This document shows, piece by piece, positions 58,252 through 64,000 of a DNA stretch of 64,000 bases (position 1 is its first letter; each line of letters begins with the position of its first letter). The position numbers and the translations under genes were made by a program. The notes under the pieces were generated by a model, which searched no databases, was not told where the DNA came from, and was given only the letters and a program-made list of their open reading frames with translations. The stretch covers positions 4,009,501 through 4,073,500 of the forward strand of contig NC_089040.1 of assembly GCF_034140825.1 (NCBI RefSeq). The letters run 5' to 3'. This DNA comes from Oryza sativa Japonica Group. Lineage: Eukaryota > Streptophyta > Magnoliopsida > Poales > Poaceae.

Positions 58252-60729
58252 TCACTTCTTCCGTTGGCGTCGAATAGCTTGCGAGCCCGGAGTGTACCTA
58301 CATTTGAAAATCCAATGTTTAAAACATTTTAAAAACAAAATGAGGGAAATCAAATAACATTTGAGAATGGTAAGCTCATTTTACCTCTTTTTCGCTGCCC
58401 GAGTGGATCGCAAGTTGTATTGCGTGGGTTGCGTCCCCTGAGGCGCGTCGGGAAGCTGCGACATGTCTATCTCCTCAGCGTCTGGTGCGACGTAGTCCTC
58501 ATCCTCCTCGTCGTCGTCGTCATCGTCGTCGCTAGGTGGAGCCGGCGCCTTCCCCTTTCCCCTCCCTTGCGGAATGCGTGACGACAACGAGCCACCAATT
58601 TCTTCACGCTCTTCTATCAGTGTCGAGCGGTACTTGGACGTGCGGAGTGAGGTAGTAGTGGTGGTAGTCTCCGCGGTTGGTACACGTCGTCCAATCCAAC
58701 CGACTTGCAACCTAATCTTGCTGCAAGTTTCCGGCACCTTTGACGAACTTTCTGCATTTCAAAAAAAAAAGAAGTTTGTTAGGCATAACTCAAGTAATGC
58801 AAAGTGCTAAATAAATTTTACCTCTAAAACATTGCGGAGTGTGTTCTCCGTGTCCTCACCACCCCTCGGAGCTTGGAGGGCATGCCCCATTTCATTCACA
58901 CTCCTGAGGAGCTCTCTCGACTGAAAGCGTGAGAAGATATATGTTAGGGTCTAGGGTGCAAATGGAAATAACTTTGACAAATGCAAGAAAACTTACGACT
59001 CTGTCTCTAAGTGGGGCGTGCTCCATTTGATATCCAACTCTAGTCCGGACATCATAGGGATTCCGTCCCTCATCGGAGTCGCGGTCATCATCTATGTCGG
59101 CTTCCGTCCAAGTAGGGTGGAGGAACAGTCTATATGTCCTATGCAGCCAACGAAGGTACTCTGAGAAAAGATGATTTTGGTGTATAGTCTCTATGTACCT
59201 GTCGTTCCTTCCGGCTGTCCTCCATTCATCAATGTATCTATTATGCTCTAGCCCCCAGTCTTTCACCTTCTTTGTTCTCACCCTGTCATACCTAGACAAG
59301 TAGAAGGTGATGAAACAATAGTGAGCATCGACAAGGGTTAAATGGTACAAAATTGAACATTGACAATGAAAGCAAACAAAGATAAGAAATATTTACTTGT
59401 GTAATTCAACTCCAGTTGAGATGTCCTCAACCGGCCAGTCTTGTTTCTTCCCGAACTATCGCATGACACGGTGCGGAAGGTGGTACTCAACTGCCCAGAA
59501 ACAAATCAATGGGCACTGGTACATGAAATAGTCAGAGTCTCGATTGCACATCGAGTTCAGGGTCAGGCTTGAAGCCTCATTTGTGTGGTATGGTAACCAT
59601 TCAATCTGCAAAAGTTGAAGAGATGTCGTTGGTTAGTATCTCAATTAAAGAAGTAAATGTCTAACTAGAAGTGATATTGGAAGTACTTACATGTTGAGGC
59701 TGTAAGCAGTCCATCTCATTGACATAATGCTTGTATGCCACATCCCGGTGAGCATGTGCAGTGGCAGTACTCTCAAAAAGGTAGGCCACTGTCTTCTCCA
59801 TGTCTGGCTCATTGTAGGGCCAAGGAATGAAGCTTTGCCTCCACTTAGGCCTTCCAACCGGTAGTCTTAACCATATCCACAGCTGAATCAATAGCACACA
59901 ACCACTCATGTTGGATGATGGTGCCTGACGACAACAGGCCTCACAGAGCTGTCTACATGTCCACGCCAACACTGCTGAGCACCAACTGAAACGGCCTAGA
60001 TCACCAAGGTTGGTGACCAAAGGAATCCATATCGCCGAAGCAATGTCACCCCCAGCATCAGGAAACAGAACCCCTCCTAACAAGTGCAAGATGTATGCAC
60101 GGGCATAACACTCAACACGCCATGGCTCAGCGTCGTCGTCAAGATGTGAGAAGTTCTGACTCAGCCAAGACAGGGGTATTCCATTCTGCTTCTTCTTCCC
60201 CCCTTGCCCCTGCTCAATGTTCAGTGGAATGCCAAACAGCTGCTCCACTTGTGCACGCCATCCAGGAGTCTCTGTCCTGCCCGTCACGGCATGCCCCCGT
60301 AATGGGAGGGCCAAGATCATAGCCACATCCTGTAGAGTGATGGTCATCTCACCACTAGGGAGGTGGAAGCTGTGTGTCTCCGGCCTCCATCTGTCCACAA
60401 TTGCTGTCAACGCAGGAGCGTTGAACACTGGCATTCCTCTGCTCACGACCAAGGCCACCCCGAGCAACCCGGCTGCCCTTAGGTATGGGATGTACCTATC
60501 GTCGAACACTGGGGGGGCATGAGCTCTGACTCGGAGCGGTTGAAGTACCTGCATTAGCAATTGTAAATCAATTAGTTAATATAATGTCAAATACACGCTA
60601 CAGATACTTATGCACAAGTGAATCAATGCCGATTCATACCCTCCCCGCCTCGATCGCAGCCCCGCGATGACGGGCCTCGTAGTACGCCTCCAAGGCTGGG
60701 TAAGTCGGCGGTTGTCTCTCCTCGGCCAT
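58252..60729 (-). pseudogene. Plant mobile domain (PMD, MAIN/MAIL-like) protein gene, transposon-borne
   Basis: Seven minus-strand exons by splice sites and frame: 60640-60729, 59691-60548, 59397-59605, 58997-59291, 58822-58920, 58385-58751 and 58252-58297. The large second exon holds the PMD core (RYIPYLRAAGLL, MPVFNAPALTAIVDRWRPETHSFHLPSGEMTITLQDVAMILALP). The C-terminal part has a WLHRTYRLFLHPTW segment and an acidic stretch (DDDDDDDEEDED), then a basic tail. There is one in-frame TAG (59456-59458, where glutamine is expected) and the 367-bp sixth exon is one base out of phase, so it is disabled. PMD proteins exist as transposon-carried and host forms; here the position 3' of a MuDR transposase on the same strand indicates the former. 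Confidence 0.8.
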
Positions 60730-60826
60730 CCTACATGAAAAAGTAATAAATTCACCGTTAGTTACCAATGTGACATATTAACAGAAAATGAATGCGAGAA
60801 CATGAGTAGGAAAACAAAATATTTAC

Positions 60827-63684
60827 CTCCCTAACACTTATATTTTTTTTGGACTTCTTCTTTTTTGGACGCTTAGGACACTTAGTTTTCTTGTGACCCT
60901 CCTGGTGACACAACGAGCATCTATTTTGTACCGGCGCAGCATCAAGTTGAACGCATGAAGGTGGTTTCCTTCCAGAACCACCCAGACCCGAGTCCATTTC
61001 GATCTCCTCTTCCCTCTTGTTTTAATCTTCAAATTTGGGTCAGCAACAAATTCTTCACCATCGTACGGTGGCCACTGTGTGGGGTCGAGGTATGGCTCAA
61101 AGCGACTTGCCCATGTGTTCACAACGGCTCTTGAAGAGAACTGATACGGCATTCGGTTGGGAGATTCCTCATCAATTGCATGAATCAGATAAACGTGTAT
61201 AAGATGTGAGCAAGGCATATGGTAGAGCAATGGCCTTTGGCAAGAACATGAGTTCCCCTCACCTTCAACTTTGAAGGCTCTTACGCCGAATCTAACACCA
61301 CCACGCGTTATACCACCCCTCTCTGTGACCTCGTATGTCTTTTTCTGCTTATCGAAACACCTTGCAGTGTGTTTGTTCGCCTTACTTTTTTACACCTTCA
61401 TCTTACTATCAACCTTGGTGGACCAACGCTGCCCTAACTGGACTCGCTTCAAAGCTTCATCATGTCTGTTCACAAAGTAGTCATTGCACTTCATGAACGT
61501 AAATGATACTATGGCCGTCACTGGAAGCTTACGAACACCAACTAGCACGCTATTGAACTGTTCGGCCATGTTGGTTGTCATGTAACCCCACCGGCGGCCA
61601 TTTCTATCGTATGCACGAGACCACTTATCTTTATCCAACAACTCATCTTCAAGCCATTTACGAGGACCTTCGGGAATACGCTGCCTTAGTGCCTCAACAT
61701 CCCTCTCAAATATCCACTTCTCGTCAATCTGACATATCCTTAGGAGCTCTTTTGTCTGGTGCTTGTCCGCACCGGCCTTGTGAAAATTAGCACTGAAGTG
61801 CCTCATGCACCATCGGTGGTGAACCGGTGGCAATCCTGGAACAGGAGTCGTCATGGCATTCATTATACTAGCATGTCGATCTGAGATAATACAAACCTCC
61901 CTATGCGGCCCAACCACAACCCGTCGGACAAGATTGATAAACCAGCACCAGTCTCGTGAATTCTCTTTCTCCACCAAGGCAAAAGCTAAAGGTACAAGTT
62001 GGTCCTCCGCATCAGCTGATAATGCAGTCATCAAGGCACCACCGTATTTCCCAGTTAGGAAGGTTGCATCTATAGCTAGTACTGGCCTACAATGCTTAAA
62101 AGCCTCAATGGAAGGACGAAAGCACTAGAATGCACGCATAAAAATTTTCTTGGTCACTCCATCAACGTTGACAACCCTATCAGGATGAGTATCGATGTGG
62201 TAGACCATACTGGAATTCCTCTGCTTAATGGCTTGCAGCAAAGTGGGCAAACGGACATACGCTTCACCCCATTAACCGTAAATGAGCTTCATAGCCTCCT
62301 CTCGTGCCCTCCAAGCCTTGCCATACTTCATCCTATACTGGAAAACCTCAAATATATACAAAGCTAACGCAGAAGCAGAGAGTGTAGGTTGCAGTTTTAT
62401 GGCATTGCATAACCTATTTGCTATGAACTTTGATGTCAGCTGCCGGTGGCTCCCTGAACCTTCGGCAGTAGCACAACTATGTTCCTTACCTACCCGTGAT
62501 ATCCTCCACGTGCCACTAGACCTCTTAGTTGCATGGACCTTCCATTTGCACCGTGGGTTTTCACATTTAACAGTGTACCTCCTATTTGCGGCAGAATTGA
62601 CAACACGGTATGGACGATGGTGCACGATGGCGTAATCCTGGAACCATAGCTTCAATGCGACCATGGATGGGAACTCTAAACCCTTTCTGAGACCATCCAC
62701 CTGGAATGGTTTTGGCAACTGATATAGGTTGATGCCGCCATCTAGTAGTGTACCATGGGCATGTGTTAGGTCCCTAAACTCAGGAATGTCCGGCTTCCTC
62801 CCAAACACCTTCTCAAACGCACGACATTCTTCTAATGCTAACTTGTCATTATTAGTAAGTGGAGGGAATGGACGGTCATCATCAGAGTCTTCAGCAAATT
62901 CAACATCATATTGCTCAACACTTGCCTCCTCGTCAACATCATCTCTATTGACTTCTACTGAGACAGAATCGTGACCACCACTCAATTCGACATCAAAGTA
63001 ATCATCTGGATTCACATATTGGCCTGCTACTTCTGTCGGGTATTCAGGGTTGACTCCGTACGACGACTAATGAACACTCGCCGACAAATGTTCACTTAGA
63101 TCAAGCCCCTCTTGTACTAACTCCCTTTTCATCTCCCTCGCTGCATCCATATCATCACTACCGCAATGTCTCTTTGATGGTCCTGCCTCCCATAAATCAT
63201 TTCCAAGCAAAGGTCTCTTCTTCTCTCCTTCCCCCTCCAAGTCTTCTCGTACCAACTCAGTCTTACTTGCACCCCCTCCACGACGAGAATAATATGTCAC
63301 AAAATTCTTCTCAACGTAATGATAAGAAGAAGATTTGTTTAGATCCAAATTTTCTACGGTACGAACTAACTTTGATGCAAACACCTCTAGAGATCTAAAC
63401 TGAGACTCTTTTACCAAATCAAAGTAAACTTCCCATTCCAACTGACCTATCACATTTAATATATACTTATGCCCTTGACCAACATCGTATCTCCCATAAA
63501 AACGAATCTCCACATTATCCTCGGTCCATCCAAGAACTTCTTTCACTCGTGACCTTAGTTCATCTAGAGTTGGGTGGGTGGGAAACAAAATGGTCTTCAA
63601 TGACATATCCTCAAACTCAACATGTGCACCAACATAAGGTTCCACCACTCTACCACCGTAGTAAACACGAACAAGTCTATCCAT
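60827..63684 (-). pseudogene. MuDR-type (MULE) transposase, disabled
   Basis: A long minus-strand frame starts at 63684 with an N-terminal region (MDRLVRVYYGGRVVEPYVG), then the MuDR DNA-binding domain with CENPRCKWKVHATKR and HSCATAEGS, the DDE-type MULE domain (AIDATFLTGKYGG, IISDRHASIMNA, NMAEQFNSV), a SWIM zinc finger (CSCQRPLLYHMPCSH) and a CCHC knuckle (CSLCHQEGHKKTKC). The frame is interrupted by stops at 63067-63069, 62272-62274, 62125-62127 and 61390-61392, and a one-base shift between the SWIM and knuckle parts near 61000. A donor-like gag/gtaaat ends the frame at 60827, 97 bases before the PMD start, so read-through splicing into PMD is possible. As a plain DNA transposon copy it is dead. 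Confidence 0.88.
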
Positions 63685-64000
63685 CTACACCAAAAAATCA
63701 AATGTAACTTTGCAACAAAAATTAAATCTTCATTCCTAAACGTAGTCCAAACCGACATATTATAACCAATGCATAACTTAAATTGTCCCAAAGCTACTAC
63801 TCCAAAAAAATATTTAATCCACCTACAACTATCAACAAGTTTACTAGTGCATTACACATCGAAATATTACAAATACTCCGTCATACAACCCAACCTAGTT
63901 CTAGTTAACTATAATCAATTTATATAATGCAACCAAAATTTTCTCACCTTCATATAATTAATGGTTAAAAGTTTAACCTATAGACTATAGCATCAAGTCC
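63685..64000. other. 5' region of the Mutator-like element
   Basis: AT-rich sequence upstream of the transposase start, probably its promoter and 5' leader. The terminal repeat is not reached before the window ends. Confidence 0.45.

Larger units (their letters stand above)
57385..64000 (-). mobile_element. Decayed autonomous-type Mutator-like element with PMD gene
   Basis: The minus strand carries a MuDR-type transposase followed by a plant-mobile-domain gene, with a GC-rich subterminal region at 57473-57900 and short tandem repeats at 58011-58196. The left limit near 57385 (tttttacattttggtcc) is a guess from sequence character; the other end is beyond the window, so terminal repeats and target duplication cannot be checked. 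Both genes carry disabling changes, so the copy is not autonomous. Confidence 0.6.

Noticed and set aside
1-64000. LTR retrotransposon, retrovirus-like or other viral element
   Set aside because: I saw no paired long terminal repeats, capsid, integrase or envelope-like frames in the window.

Overview
The window is plant nuclear DNA, most likely rice (Oryza). It has GC-rich grass-type exons with GT-AG introns, many short Stowaway/Tourist-type MITEs, a tRNA-derived SINE, Mutator-like elements, and orthologues of well-known plant genes. I believe this is the short arm of rice chromosome 6, but that is recollection and not something the sequence shows.

Layout. Bases 1-15296 and 38057-53352 are the same sequence at a constant offset of 38,056 bp; I found two substitutions between them. 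The simplest reading is a direct tandem duplication of a 38.06-kb unit. The window shows the last 15.3 kb of unit 1, then all of unit 2 (15297-53352), then unique sequence. Each 15.3-kb block carries four SRG1-like 2-oxoglutarate/Fe(II) dioxygenase genes, called A, B, C and D here. B and C look intact. A has a frameshift and a stop; D has a rearranged exon-2 start and a weak GC splice donor. A fifth, intact paralogue (E, 54509-56840) lies just beyond the duplication.

Between the blocks are six housekeeping-type genes: cystathionine beta-lyase (15399-19106, cut off at the duplication junction so the exon upstream of the first visible one is missing), complex III subunit QCR8 (20187-21894), 20S proteasome alpha-4 (24091-24843), a GT47/exostosin glycosyltransferase (minus, 26282-28496), mitochondrial ribosomal protein uS15m (minus, 29411-32130) and a GT31 hydroxyproline O-galactosyltransferase of the HPGT type (32798-36475). 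uS15m and HPGT share a 667-bp divergent promoter. QCR8, proteasome alpha-4 and uS15m all have clusters of TGGGCC/GGCCCA motifs upstream.

The right end (about 57.4 kb to the window end) is a decayed Mutator-like element on the minus strand. It holds a MuDR-type transposase (four in-frame stops and a frameshift) followed closely by a plant-mobile-domain gene (one stop and one frameshift).

Other mobile DNA: a 1,587-bp poly(A) non-LTR retroposon with 13-bp target-site duplications in intron 3 of gene B (in both copies), a 49-bp 3' stub that looks like the same family in intron 1 of gene E, a 1,362-bp long-TIR Mutator-like element with a 9-bp target duplication just upstream of the proteasome gene, and a 124-bp SINE with 17-bp target duplications. 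I saw no CRISPR array, rRNA, confident tRNA gene or LTR/viral element.

How it fits together: the dioxygenase array is a lineage-expanding secondary-metabolism-type cluster. The very recent unit duplication doubled four of its members, and by prediction the flanking housekeeping genes too, and left a truncated beta-lyase at the seam.
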